Part shown: positions 54,888 through 63,343 of the stretch, piece by piece | Position numbering within the stretch: position 1 is the stretch's first letter | How the letters are laid out: each line of letters starts with the position of its first letter | Program-made: the position numbers and the translations under genes | Source of the DNA: Curtobacterium sp. MCSS17_007 | GTDB lineage: Bacteria > Actinomycetota > Actinomycetes > Actinomycetales > Microbacteriaceae | Length of the DNA stretch: 64,000 bases | Direction: 5' to 3' | Assembly: GCF_003234175.2 (NCBI RefSeq) | Contig: NZ_CP126257.1 | Coordinates: 2,480,001 to 2,544,000, forward strand | The notes under the pieces: model-generated | What the model was told of the DNA's origin: nothing | Seen by the model: only the letters and a program-made list of their open reading frames with translations | Database searches by the model: none

Positions 54888-55832
54888 TCAGTCCGTGCGC
54901 TGCACCGCCACGCGGGTCGCCGCGGCCACCAGCGCGTCCGACGGCTCGGCGCCCGCCCGGTCGTGCGCCGTGAACACCACGAGCACGATCGGGTCCCGAC
55001 CAGGAGGCTGCACGACCGCGATGTCGTTGCGCACCCCGTACGACGCCGTGCCGGTCTTGTCCGCGACCGACCAGCCGTCCGGAACGCCAGCGCGGATCGT
55101 GCCGTCGCCCGTGGTCGTCCCCGCCATCGACGACCGCAGCAGTTCCCGGTGCCCGGCGTCCAGCGCGTCACCGAGGAGCACCGCGCGAAGGTCGGCCGCC
55201 GACTGCGCCGGGGTCGTCGTGTCCCGCGGGTCCCCCGGCGTCGCCGTGTTGAGGTCGGGCTCGACGCGGTCCACCCGGGTCACGTCGTCCCCGATCCCCC
55301 GCAGCCACCGGGTCACACCGTCCACACCGCCGAGCCGCTCCACGAGCAGGTTCGCAGCCGTGTTGTCGCTCTCCCGCAGCGCCGCGTCGACGAGCGCCCG
55401 GACCGTCATGCCCTCGTCGACGTACCTGCTCGTCACGGGTGCGTACGCGAGCAGATCGCCCCGTCCGTAGTGCACGACCTCGTCGAGGTCCTCCCCGCTC
55501 GACGCGTCGAGGACCGCCGCGGCGATGAACGCCTTGTTCGTCGAGGCGAACGCGAACCGCTCGTCGGAGCGGTACCCGACGCCGGTGCCGTCCGCCGTGT
55601 CGATCGCGACGACGCCGACCCGGGCGTCGTACTGCTCCTCGAGCGCGGCGAACGCACGCGCGGTGGCAACGTCGGCAGTGGGCGCCACCGCTGACGAGGG
55701 GGTCGAGCTCGGGGCCGGGCCCGCGGTCCCGCTCGTCGGCACCGTCCCCTCCACGGACCGGCCGGTGCCGGTGCACGCCACGAGCGTCACCGCGGCCAGC
55801 GTCGCGATCGTGGTCAGGGCCGTCCTCGTCAT
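54888..55832 (-). CDS. bla: Class A beta-lactamase, predicted lipoprotein
   Basis: The 314-residue serine hydrolase has all class A motifs: Ser97-Thr-Asn-Lys100 (SxxK), Ser155-Asp-Asn157, Glu191 in EPDLN (general base) and Lys259-Thr-Gly261. The N-terminus is a lipoprotein signal (LVAC, Cys20) followed by a Thr/Ser/Pro linker, so the enzyme is probably tethered to the outer face of the membrane. It would hydrolyse beta-lactams; the spectrum is unknown. It converges on the hydrolase gene and lies downstream of the mannitol dehydrogenase gene behind a family A hairpin. Confidence 0.92.
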   Translation of the reverse strand: MTRTALTTIATLAAVTLVACTGTGRSVEGTVPTSGTAGPAPSSTPSSAVAPTADVATARAFAALEEQYDARVGVVAIDTADGTGVGYRSDERFAFASTNKAFIAAAVLDASSGEDLDEVVHYGRGDLLAYAPVTSRYVDEGMTVRALVDAALRESDNTAANLLVERLGGVDGVTRWLRGIGDDVTRVDRVEPDLNTATPGDPRDTTTPAQSAADLRAVLLGDALDAGHRELLRSSMAGTTTGDGTIRAGVPDGWSVADKTGTASYGVRNDIAVVQPPGRDPIVLVVFTAHDRAGAEPSDALVAAATRVAVQRTD

Positions 55833-55891
55833 CCACACCTGGACGAGCATGCCGACGCCGCCCGCGATCCACCTGCACGTCGCGGCCACGG

Positions 55892-55937
55892 CCGGACGGG
55901 AGGCACGGGTCGGCGCCACCGCGCGCCTCCCGTCCGG
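55892..55937 (-). terminator. Family A inverted repeat between mannitol dehydrogenase and beta-lactamase genes
   Basis: The perfect 13-bp arms ccggacgggaggc (55892-55904) and its complement (55925-55937) enclose a 20-base loop. It is placed 64 bp after the dehydrogenase stop and 60 bp before the beta-lactamase start. Confidence 0.65.
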
Positions 55938-56000
55938 TGGTGACGGAGCCGGGACGTCCCGCCGGGTCCGCACGCGCCTCCCGGATCCGGGGTCGGTGCG

Positions 56001-57482
56001 TCAGGACCGCGACAGGCGCGCCACCGTGGCGTGCGCTCCGTCGTCGAGGAGGCCGTCGAGCGCGTCGCGGTACGCCGCGACGAACCGCTCGTCGTCGACC
56101 AGGTCACCGAAGACCTGGCGGTCCCGCAGGAAGGCGAGCCGGTCCTCGCGCTGCCGCTGTGCCGCAGCTGTCAGGCGGTCGGCGAGACGGTCGACGACCC
56201 GGATCAGCTGCCCGTCCTCGTCGGTGCCCTCGGCGTAGCGCGCCCACGAGGCGACGATGCCCGCGGACAGCGCCACCGGCCCACCGGAGGCGAGGTTCTC
56301 GCGCACCACGGGCAGGAGCCACTTCGGGATGCGGTCGCTCGACTCGGCGCAGAGCCGCGCGAGCGTGTCGCGGACCTCGGGGTTCCGGAACCGCTCGATG
56401 AGCGTCGCCTCGTAGTCATCGAGGTCGATGCCGGGCACGGGGTGCAGCGTGGGCGACGCCTCCTCGTCCATGTAGCGGCGCAGGAAGGTCGCGATCGCCT
56501 CGTCCTGCGTGGCCTCGTGGGCGTACCGGTACCCGGACAGGTACCCGAAGTAGCAGAGCCCCTGGTGGCTGGCGTTGAGCAGCCGGAGCTTCATCAGCTC
56601 GTACGGTTCGACGTCGTCGACGAGCTGCACCTCGGCGTCCTCGTACCGGGGACGACCGGCGGGGTGGTCGTCCTCGAGCACCCACTGGAAGAACGGTTCG
56701 GCGACGACCGGCCAGGCGTCCTCGATGCCGAGCTCGTCACGGACCCAGGCCCGGTCCTCGTCGGCGGTCACGGGCGTGATGCGGTCGACCATCGAGTTCG
56801 GGAAGGACACGTGCTCGTCCATCCAGTCCGCGAACGACGGGTCCTGCAGCCTCGCGTACGCCGTGAACATCTGGCGCGCGACGTGCCCGTTGCCCTGGAT
56901 GTTGTCGCACGACATCACGGTGAACGGCGCGAGTCCGCGATCACGGCGTCGGCGGAGCGCCTCGACCACGAGGCCGAACACCGTGCGGGGCGGAGCGTCC
57001 CCGCGGAGGTCCGCCGCGACGCCCGGCTCGTCCGCGACGAACTCCCCGGTGACGTGGTCGAAGTTGTAGCCGCCCTCGGTGATGGTGAGGCTGACGATCC
57101 TGGTGTCCGGGTGCGCCATCTTCTCGACGACGGCGTCCGGGTCGTCCACGGCGAGCAGGTACTCGACGATGCTGCCGACCACCCGCGACTCGCGGGTGCC
57201 GTCCGGGTGCTTGAGCACGAGCGTGTACAGGCCCCCTTGCTCGTCCATCGCGGCGGCCATGCGGCGGTCCTGCTCGAGCACGCCGACCCCGCAGATGCCG
57301 TACTCGCGTGCCTCGCCCTGCTGCAGGAGCCGGTCCACCACCATCGCCTGGTGCGCGCGGTGGAAGCCGCCGACGCCGAAGTGCACGATGCCCGTGGTGA
57401 TGCCGTCGCGGTCGTAGGTCGGGACGGCGACGCCGGTCGCGGCGATCTGGTCGAGGGTCTCCGGGGTGAGTCGGACGGACAT
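56001..57482 (-). CDS. Mannitol dehydrogenase-family protein (mannitol 2-dehydrogenase or fructuronate reductase type)
   Basis: The 493-residue protein belongs to the long-chain polyol dehydrogenases, which interconvert polyols or uronates and ketoses with NAD(P). It has the nucleotide-binding start IVHFGVGGFHRAHQAMVVDRLL, the FTVMSCDNIQGNGHVARQMF block and the catalytic Lys in ELMKLRLLNASHQGLCYFGYL. Specificity (mannitol, arabinitol, fructuronate) cannot be read. The ATG has AAGGAG upstream. A dyad at 57541-57567 lies in its promoter region. Confidence 0.9.
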   Translation of the reverse strand: MSVRLTPETLDQIAATGVAVPTYDRDGITTGIVHFGVGGFHRAHQAMVVDRLLQQGEAREYGICGVGVLEQDRRMAAAMDEQGGLYTLVLKHPDGTRESRVVGSIVEYLLAVDDPDAVVEKMAHPDTRIVSLTITEGGYNFDHVTGEFVADEPGVAADLRGDAPPRTVFGLVVEALRRRRDRGLAPFTVMSCDNIQGNGHVARQMFTAYARLQDPSFADWMDEHVSFPNSMVDRITPVTADEDRAWVRDELGIEDAWPVVAEPFFQWVLEDDHPAGRPRYEDAEVQLVDDVEPYELMKLRLLNASHQGLCYFGYLSGYRYAHEATQDEAIATFLRRYMDEEASPTLHPVPGIDLDDYEATLIERFRNPEVRDTLARLCAESSDRIPKWLLPVVRENLASGGPVALSAGIVASWARYAEGTDEDGQLIRVVDRLADRLTAAAQRQREDRLAFLRDRQVFGDLVDDERFVAAYRDALDGLLDDGAHATVARLSRS

Positions 57483-57540
57483 CGGTACTCCTTCGTACGG
57501 CGGTCTCGGGCCTCCAGTCTCTCAGGCGGGAGTGGCCGGT

Positions 57541-57567
57541 GGAACCAGTGTGCAGCACACCTGTTCC
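57541..57567. promoter_or_regulatory. Dyad in the mannitol dehydrogenase promoter region
   Basis: An imperfect 27-bp inverted repeat (core GTGTGCaGCACAC, outer GGAAC/GTTCC; 11 of 13 positions pair) lies about 60 bp upstream of the dehydrogenase start. It is a candidate operator; the protein that reads it is unknown. Confidence 0.5.
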
Positions 57568-57622
57568 CGTCTTCGGGTCAGCTCGCTCGAACCTGAAGAT
57601 GCACCGACAGATGGTGCACCGA

Positions 57623-57636
57623 GTGCATCGATGCAC
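57623..57636. promoter_or_regulatory. Probable TetR operator
   Basis: A perfect 14-bp palindrome, GTGCATCGATGCAC, with flanking GGTGCACC and GATGCACC words lies immediately upstream of the -10-like TAGTGT of the TetR gene. This placement suits autoregulation of the tetR-MMPL operon. Confidence 0.65.
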
Positions 57637-57651
57637 CTAGTGTTGTCAGTC

Positions 57652-58290
57652 GTGACCACCACGACCGACCGCCGGGCCGCGCTCAAGGCGAAGCACCGCG
57701 CGGCGATCCTGCAGGCCGCTCGCGACCTGATCGACGAGCGCGGTGGACGCGACTTCAGCGTCGACGACCTGGCATCGCGAGCGGACGTCGCACGGCGCAC
57801 GGTCTTCAACCACTTCGCCTCGCTCGACGAGGTCCTGCTCGCGGTCTGCGAGCAGGAGCTGTCGGTGATCATCGACCGGTTCCTGGCCGACATGGCGAGC
57901 ACCCCGGTCGGCGACGGCAGCCGGGCGTCGATGTTCGACGAACTCGAGTCCGCGGCACGCGGAGCCGACCTCGCCCCGGCGATCTCCGGCATGTACCGGA
58001 TCATCGGGGAGCCCGGGAAGGAGGACCCCAAGGCGGCCGTCCTCACGCAGACGGCCTTCTCGCGGGTCACCGAGCGGCTCCGTGCCGAGGTCGCCCGTCG
58101 TCACCCGGGCGCCGACCCCCTCGACACCGCACTGCTCGTCGACTCGCTCATGAGCGGCATCGTCGTCATCGCCGACCACTGGCTCACCCACGAGGGCCCG
58201 GAGCTGACGCCGGACACCCTGGAGGCCTGGGACGCACTGCTGAGCAGACTCGTCCACAGCGTCCGGTCGGGCTACATGCCGACCCCCTGA
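57652..58290 (+). CDS. TetR-family regulator of the MMPL exporter
   Basis: The 212-residue protein has an N-terminal TetR HTH (HRAAILQAARDLIDERGGRDFSVDDLASRADVARRTVFNHFASLDEVLLAV) and a helical ligand-binding part. I chose the GTG at 57652, which lies 8 bases after TAGTGT; there is no ribosome site, so it is probably leaderless. It sits 71 bp upstream of the MMPL gene on the same strand and probably represses both. Confidence 0.88.
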   Translation: MTTTTDRRAALKAKHRAAILQAARDLIDERGGRDFSVDDLASRADVARRTVFNHFASLDEVLLAVCEQELSVIIDRFLADMASTPVGDGSRASMFDELESAARGADLAPAISGMYRIIGEPGKEDPKAAVLTQTAFSRVTERLRAEVARRHPGADPLDTALLVDSLMSGIVVIADHWLTHEGPELTPDTLEAWDALLSRLVHSVRSGYMPTP

Positions 58291-58361
58291 CCACTCCCAC
58301 CGGGGTCCACCGGCGCACCCCGCACCTCCACAGCACCTGACACGAAAGGACGGGGCACCGC

Positions 58362-61073
58362 ATGGCCGGTCTCCTCTACCGTCTCGGACGGTTCTCCGCA
58401 CGACGCCACTGGCTGGTGATCATCGCCTGGGTCGTCATCATGGGCATCGCGGGCCTGACCTACAGCCTGTTCGCGGGCACGATCTCGTCGTCGATCACGA
58501 TCCCGAACACCAAGACGAGCCAGGTGCAGGACGAACTGGCCGACAAGTTCCCGTCGGCGAACGGCGGCAACGGCACGCTGGTCTTCGAGACGACGGACGG
58601 CAAGGCGTTCACCGCGGCGCAGAAGACCGACGTCAAGGAGTTCCTCGACGGCATCGCCGACCTCGACGGGGTGAAGGAGGTCCGCGACGGCTTCACCACG
58701 CAGGCGCAGCTCGACGAGCAGCGCCAGAAGATCGTCGACGGGCGCAAGCAGATCGAGGACGGCCGCAAGCAGATCGAGGACGGCCAGGCGCAGCTCGACG
58801 AGCAGAAGGCGAAGCTCGAGTCCGGCAAGCAGCAGCTCCAGCAGGCCCAGGCACAGCTCGACGCGAAGAAGGCGCAGGCCGAGGCACAGGCGCAGGCCGC
58901 CGGGGCCGCCGCCACCACCGCAGCGGCGCAGGCACAGGCGCAGGCGGGTCAGCAGCAGCTCGCGCAGGCCCAGGCCCAGATCAACGCCCAGCAGCAGCAG
59001 ATCACGTCGGGCGAGCAGCAGATCGCCGACGCCCAGCAGGAGATCGACGACAACACGAAGAAGCTCGAGGACAACGAGCGCGAGCTCGAGCAGGGATCCG
59101 ACCTGCTCGACCTGTCGAAGGACATCCGGTTCGTGTCGTCGAACGACTCGGCCGCGATCGGCACCGTGCAGTTCACGAAGTCGACGTACGAGGTGCCGCA
59201 GGAGACCAAGCAGGCGATCTCCGACAAGGCCGAGAGCGCGGAGATCGACGGTGTCGAAGTGTACGTCTCGAACGACATCGCGCAGGGCGTCCCGTCGATC
59301 CTCGGCCCCGGTGAGATCGTCGGCGTCATCATCGCCGCGCTCGTGCTGTTCCTCATGCTCCGCACGATCATCGGCGCCGCGATCCCGCTCCTCTCCGCCG
59401 TGCTCGGCGTCGGCGTCGCGACCCTCGCCTCGCTGTCGTTCTCGAGCCTGGTCGAGTTCATCTCGGTCACGCCGGTGCTGGGGGTGATGCTCGGCCTGGC
59501 GGTCGGCATCGACTACTCGCTCTTCATCCTCAACCGCCACCGCACCCAGCTGAAGGCCGGCATGGGCGTGCACGAGTCGATCGGGCTCGCGAACGGCACG
59601 TCCGGCAACGCCGTCGTGTTCGCGGGCACGACGGTCATCGTCGCCCTGCTCGCGCTGAACATCACCGGCATCCCCTTCCTCGGCCTGATGGGCACGGTCG
59701 GCGCCGTCGCGGTGCTCTTCGCGATCCTCATCGCGACGTCGTTCACCCCGGCGCTGCTCTCCCTGCTCGGCATGCGGATCCTGCGTCGCAAGGAACGCGA
59801 GCAGATCGGGCACACCGGTTCGGTGCGGGTGCCGAACAAGCCGATGTCGACCTGGCGCGCGGTGATCACGCTCGTCGCCGGTGTCGCGGTGCTCGGCACG
59901 ATCGCCCTGCCCGCGACCCAGATGCGCCTCGGTCTGCCGACCGGCGCGTCCGAGGCCACCGACTCGTCGCAGTACAAGGCGTACAAGGCGCTCGAGGACG
60001 AGTTCGGTGCCGGTCAGAACGGCCCGCTGCTCGTCGTCGCCGACCTGCCGAAGGCGGTGGCGAAGGACGACGTCACGGCGACCGAGGTCACGATCGGCCA
60101 GGCCCTCGCGAAGAACGACGACGTCGAGGCCGTGCTGCCGATCGGCGCCTCGTCCGACCGCGACATCATCGCGTTCCAGGTCAAGCCCGCGGGTGGTCCC
60201 GACAGCGTCTCGACCGAGACCCTCGTCAAGGACCTGCGTGAGCAGACGGTCGCGACCGACGACGGCACGGTCACCCTCGGGGTCGCGGGCAACGCGAGCG
60301 CGAACATCGACGTCTCCGAGAAGCTCGCGAACGTGCTGCCGCTCTACCTCGTCGTGGTCGTCGGCCTGTCGCTCATCATCCTCATCGTCGTGTTCCGGTC
60401 GTTCCTCGTGCCGATCACCGCGACGGCCGGCTTCATCCTGTCGGTGCTGGCGTCCTTCGGTGGCCTGACCGCCATCTACCAGTTCGGCTGGCTCGGTTCG
60501 GTGTTCGGCGTGCACGACCCCGCACCGATCCTGAGCTTCCTGCCCATCATCGAGATCGGCATCCTGTTCGGCCTGGCGATGGACTACCAGCTGTTCCTGG
60601 TGTCGGGCATGCGCGAGGCGTACGCCCACGGCGCCTCGGCGAAGGTGGCGGTGCAGCGCGGCCTGCACGCCGGTCGCGCGGTGGTCACGGCGGCCGCGAT
60701 CATCATGATCTCGGTGTTCGCGGGCTTCATCTTCTCGGAGTCGTCGACCATCAAGCCGATCGGCTTCGGCCTGGCGTTCGGTGTCCTGGTCGACGCCTTC
60801 GTGGTCCGGATGCTGCTCATCCCCGCGGTCATGCACCTGCTGGGCACGAGCGCGTGGTGGATCCCGAAGTGGCTCGACCGGATCCTGCCGGACGTCGACG
60901 TCGAGGGCGCGAAGCTCGAGCGGTCGCACCCCGGTGACGCACGCGGCCACGGCACCGAGCCCGCTGCCGTCGGTGCCGACGCTGGTGCCGGTTCCCACCG
61001 CGGGTCGCACGCGGCGGACGTCGAGCCCGACGCCAACCCGCACGAGGGGCACACGCCGACGCACCGCGCGTAG
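58362..61073 (+). CDS. MMPL/RND-type transporter with a long coiled-coil insert
   Basis: The 903-residue membrane protein is an MMPL family exporter: first helix at about residues 17-38, a large outer domain, five or six helices containing GLAVGIDYSLFILNRHR, a second outer domain and a closing helix set with GLAMDYQLFLVSGMREAY. The first outer domain contains a Gln/Ala/Lys-rich coiled coil (about residues 113-247) with heptad-like repeats. Substrates of such actinobacterial proteins include lipids and drugs; the substrate here is unknown. AAAGGA precedes the ATG. Confidence 0.93.
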   Translation: MAGLLYRLGRFSARRHWLVIIAWVVIMGIAGLTYSLFAGTISSSITIPNTKTSQVQDELADKFPSANGGNGTLVFETTDGKAFTAAQKTDVKEFLDGIADLDGVKEVRDGFTTQAQLDEQRQKIVDGRKQIEDGRKQIEDGQAQLDEQKAKLESGKQQLQQAQAQLDAKKAQAEAQAQAAGAAATTAAAQAQAQAGQQQLAQAQAQINAQQQQITSGEQQIADAQQEIDDNTKKLEDNERELEQGSDLLDLSKDIRFVSSNDSAAIGTVQFTKSTYEVPQETKQAISDKAESAEIDGVEVYVSNDIAQGVPSILGPGEIVGVIIAALVLFLMLRTIIGAAIPLLSAVLGVGVATLASLSFSSLVEFISVTPVLGVMLGLAVGIDYSLFILNRHRTQLKAGMGVHESIGLANGTSGNAVVFAGTTVIVALLALNITGIPFLGLMGTVGAVAVLFAILIATSFTPALLSLLGMRILRRKEREQIGHTGSVRVPNKPMSTWRAVITLVAGVAVLGTIALPATQMRLGLPTGASEATDSSQYKAYKALEDEFGAGQNGPLLVVADLPKAVAKDDVTATEVTIGQALAKNDDVEAVLPIGASSDRDIIAFQVKPAGGPDSVSTETLVKDLREQTVATDDGTVTLGVAGNASANIDVSEKLANVLPLYLVVVVGLSLIILIVVFRSFLVPITATAGFILSVLASFGGLTAIYQFGWLGSVFGVHDPAPILSFLPIIEIGILFGLAMDYQLFLVSGMREAYAHGASAKVAVQRGLHAGRAVVTAAAIIMISVFAGFIFSESSTIKPIGFGLAFGVLVDAFVVRMLLIPAVMHLLGTSAWWIPKWLDRILPDVDVEGAKLERSHPGDARGHGTEPAAVGADAGAGSHRGSHAADVEPDANPHEGHTPTHRA

Positions 61074-61122
61074 GCGCACGGCCGCCGCAGCCGCGCGGGG
61101 CGCCAGCCCCACCGCACCGCCT

Positions 61123-61163
61123 GGAGGCCCGGTGCCGGTCGACGAGACCGGCACCGGGCCTCC
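61123..61163 (+). terminator. Family A inverted repeat after the MMPL gene
   Basis: The perfect 18-bp arms at 61123-61140 and 61146-61163 enclose a 5-base loop, 50 bp past the stop. A family B element follows within 20 bp. Confidence 0.75.
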
Positions 61164-61183
61164 CGTGCGTGCGCCCGGCGGAA

Positions 61184-61242
61184 CCGGGCGTACCCGGCGG
61201 AAACGGGCGTACCTGGTCGTCACAGATCACCAGGTACGCCCG
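61184..61242. repeat. Family B inverted repeat, copy 3
   Basis: The perfect 14-bp arms cgggcgtacctggt (61204-61217) and its complement (61229-61242) form the stem. An extra left half-site (ccgggcgtaccc) lies at about 61184-61195. As in copies 1 and 2, there are three half-sites in total. Confidence 0.8.
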
Positions 61243-61326
61243 ATCTCACCTTCCATCGCGGTCGTCATGGGAAGAACTGGGCGAGCGCACCGCACCCGCA
61301 CCGCACCGCACCGCACTCCCGATCCA

Positions 61327-61338
61327 TTCGTGGACGAA
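61327..61338. promoter_or_regulatory. OhrR/MarR operator upstream of the regulator gene
   Basis: TTCGTggACGAA is a 5+5-bp inverted repeat directly upstream of the -10 TACCGT (61340-61345) of the regulator gene. The same pattern occurs upstream of the next gene at 61822-61833. Confidence 0.7.
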
Positions 61339-61351
61339 GTACCGTGGACGC

Positions 61352-61798
61352 ATGACCGCGACCGATGTCGACCCCCTGGCCCTCGACCGGCAGCTCTGCT
61401 TCGCCCTGGCCGCGACGAGCCGCAGCGTCATCGGGCTCTACCGCGACCTGCTCGACCCGATGGGACTGACCCACCCGCAGTACCTCGTCATGCTCGCGCT
61501 GTGGGAGCAGTCCCCCCGCTCGGTCCGTGGGATCGCCCACGAGCTCCGGCTCGACTCCGCCACCCTGAGCCCCTTGCTCAAGCGACTCGAGGCCTCGGGC
61601 TACGTCCGCCGCCAACGCAGCACCGCGGACGAACGGCAGCTCGAGGTGTCGCTCACCACCGCCGGCCGGGCACTGCGCGACCGGGCACGAGCCGTCCCCC
61701 TCGCCGTCGCCGACCGGCTCGGCTGGCCGCTCGACCGACTCGAGCGACTCAAGGACGAGCTGACCGAGCTGCTCGTCCGGGTCGACGCCCTCGACTGA
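61352..61798 (+). CDS. MarR-family regulator, OhrR-like redox sensor
   Basis: The 148-residue protein has the OhrR start LALDRQLCFALAATSR, where the single reactive Cys (residue 16) senses organic peroxides, and a winged HTH (SVRGIAHELRLDSATLSPLLKRLEASGYVRRQRSTADERQLEVSLT). OhrR proteins repress detoxification genes until the Cys is oxidised. No ohr gene is adjacent. TACCGT lies 6 bases before the ATG, so a leaderless transcript is likely. Confidence 0.88.
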   Translation: MTATDVDPLALDRQLCFALAATSRSVIGLYRDLLDPMGLTHPQYLVMLALWEQSPRSVRGIAHELRLDSATLSPLLKRLEASGYVRRQRSTADERQLEVSLTTAGRALRDRARAVPLAVADRLGWPLDRLERLKDELTELLVRVDALD

Positions 61799-61821
61799 GC
61801 AACTCCTTCATGGCACAATGG

Positions 61822-61833
61822 TTCGTGCACGAA
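61822..61833. promoter_or_regulatory. OhrR/MarR operator upstream of the small Cys-rich protein gene
   Basis: TTCGTgcACGAA lies at the centre of a perfect 14-bp palindrome (61821-61834), two bases downstream of a -10-like CACAAT (61814-61819). Bound repressor would cover the transcription start. Confidence 0.75.
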
Positions 61834-61847
61834 CGAAAGGACGGGCC

Positions 61848-62060
61848 GTGGGTCGCTTCGGCAGCTGGTACGACCGCTGGAACCGCACGCTCATCGAGAA
61901 GATGGGCCCCTCGCAGATCGGCGCCGGTCACGCGGAGGACGTCGACGACCGCACCGTCGACCGGCCCTGCCCGATCTGCCGGCAACCGCTCTCACAGCAC
62001 ACCGTGATCCGCCCCGAGGGCCAGGTCCGGTCGAGCACCCTGGTGTGCCCCGGTCGCTGA
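61848..62060 (+). CDS. Small protein with a CxxC motif, probable OhrR target
   Basis: The 70-residue protein begins GRFGSWYDRWNRTLIEKMGPSQIGAG and has a Cys-pair segment PCPICRQPLSQHTVIRPEGQVRSSTLVCPG that may bind zinc or form a redox pair. No family is recognised. The GTG at 61848 has GAAAGGA upstream. The OhrR-type operator just upstream suggests induction by peroxide or thiol stress. Confidence 0.75.
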   Translation: MGRFGSWYDRWNRTLIEKMGPSQIGAGHAEDVDDRTVDRPCPICRQPLSQHTVIRPEGQVRSSTLVCPGR

Positions 62061-62113
62061 GCATCCGCCGCGGAGTCGGAATTGCGCCACACAACACGTG
62101 GTTCAACGGAGGC

Positions 62114-63208
62114 GTGAAGCTCTTCGAAACCGCCGACCTCGGCGCACTCCACCTCCGCAACCGCATCGTCATGGCGCCCCTCACCCGGACGCGCGCCGGT
62201 GAGCAGGGCATCCCGAACGACCTCCTCGTCGAGCACTACGCGCAGCGCGCTGGCCTCGGCATGATCATCACCGAGGGCACCTGGCCGGTGCAGGAGGGCC
62301 GCTCGTACCCGGGCCAGCCCGGCATCGAGACCGACGAGCAGATCGCCGGCTGGCGTCGCGTCGCCGACGCGGTGCACGAGCGCGGCGGCACGATCGTCAT
62401 GCAGCTCATGCACGGCGGCCGCGTCTCGCACACCGACATCTCGCAGACCCCGCGCATCGTCGGCCCCTCGGCGATCGCCGCGCCGGGCCAGACGCACCTG
62501 GCCGACGGCTCGAAGGCCGACATGCCCGTGCCGCACGAGCTCACCACGGACGAGGTGCGCGAGGCTGTCCAGGGCTTCGCGCAGGCCGCCCGCAACGCGA
62601 TCGCGGCCGGACTCGACGGGGTCGAGGTGCACGGCGCGAACGGCTACCTGGTGCACGAGTTCCTCTCGCCGGTGTCGAACACCCGCACCGACGAGTACGG
62701 CGGCTCCCCCGAGGGCCGCGCTCGCTTCGCGGTCGAGGTCACCACGGCCGTCGCCGACGCGATCGGCGCCGACCGCGTGGGCATCCGCCTGTCGCCGCAG
62801 CACAACATCCAGGGCGTGCTCGAGGAGGACGACGCCGACGTCCGTGCGACGTACACCGCCGTGGCCGAGGGGCTCGCACCGCTCGGGCTGGCCTTCGTGG
62901 ACGTCCTGCACGCGGAGCCGGGCAGCGAGCTCGTGCAGCACGTCCGTCGCACCGCCGGCGCCCCCTTCATCGCGAACTCGGGCTTCTCGGCGATGACGAC
63001 CCGTGACGAGGCGATCACGCTCCTCGACGGTGACCTGGCGGACGCCGTCGCCGTGGGTCGTGCGGCCATCGCGAACCCGGACCTCGCGGAGCGCTGGGAG
63101 CAGGACGCGGAGCTCAACGAGCCCCGGCCGGAGCTGTTCTACGGCGCGAGCGCCGAGGGCTACACCGACTACCCGACGCTCGACGAGGTGCGCGAGCGGG
63201 TCGCGTAG
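62114..63208 (+). CDS. Old yellow enzyme-family NADH:flavin oxidoreductase (alkene reductase)
   Basis: The 364-residue FMN protein has the OYE barrel blocks LRNRIVMAPLTRTRA, QLMHGGRVSH, DGVEVHGANGYLVHEFLSPVSNTRTDEYGGS and FIANSGFSAM. It reduces activated C=C bonds or nitro compounds, including electrophiles and nitrate esters. GTG at 62114 with CGGAGG upstream; earlier in-frame starts lack a ribosome site. It follows the OhrR-linked genes and may belong to the same stress response. An ATG-like upstream open frame adds 23 residues and is less likely. Confidence 0.92.
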   Translation: MKLFETADLGALHLRNRIVMAPLTRTRAGEQGIPNDLLVEHYAQRAGLGMIITEGTWPVQEGRSYPGQPGIETDEQIAGWRRVADAVHERGGTIVMQLMHGGRVSHTDISQTPRIVGPSAIAAPGQTHLADGSKADMPVPHELTTDEVREAVQGFAQAARNAIAAGLDGVEVHGANGYLVHEFLSPVSNTRTDEYGGSPEGRARFAVEVTTAVADAIGADRVGIRLSPQHNIQGVLEEDDADVRATYTAVAEGLAPLGLAFVDVLHAEPGSELVQHVRRTAGAPFIANSGFSAMTTRDEAITLLDGDLADAVAVGRAAIANPDLAERWEQDAELNEPRPELFYGASAEGYTDYPTLDEVRERVA

Positions 63209-63224
63209 CCGACGCACCACCTGC

Positions 63225-63266
63225 GGACGGGAGGAGCGGTGCCGGCCGGCACCGCGCCTCCCGTCC
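63225..63266 (+). terminator. Family A inverted repeat after the OYE gene
   Basis: The 21-bp arms at 63225-63245 and 63246-63266 pair with one mismatch and no loop, 16 bp past the stop. Confidence 0.75.
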
Positions 63267-63343
63267 GTCCCGGGGCCCCGACGCGAAACGCGGTTCCGTC
63301 CGCGAGACACCGTCGGATCCCGCACCGCCTCGCGGTGAACGCG

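Noticed and set aside
51596-55832. Beta-lactamase and PBP as an inducible resistance island
   Set aside because: They are separate units on the same strand with a hydrolase between them, no BlaI/BlaR-type regulator and no mobile-element signs; ordinary chromosomal genes are more likely.
58272-61223. 983-codon open frame on the minus strand opposite the MMPL gene
   Set aside because: It is an Arg/Asp/Glu/Leu-rich shadow of a well-supported gene; high GC makes long antisense frames common. It has no domain or ribosome site.
61352-63208. Ohr peroxidase gene next to the OhrR-like regulator
   Set aside because: Neither neighbour has the Ohr/OsmC fold or its two reactive Cys in the right context; the larger one is an old yellow enzyme.
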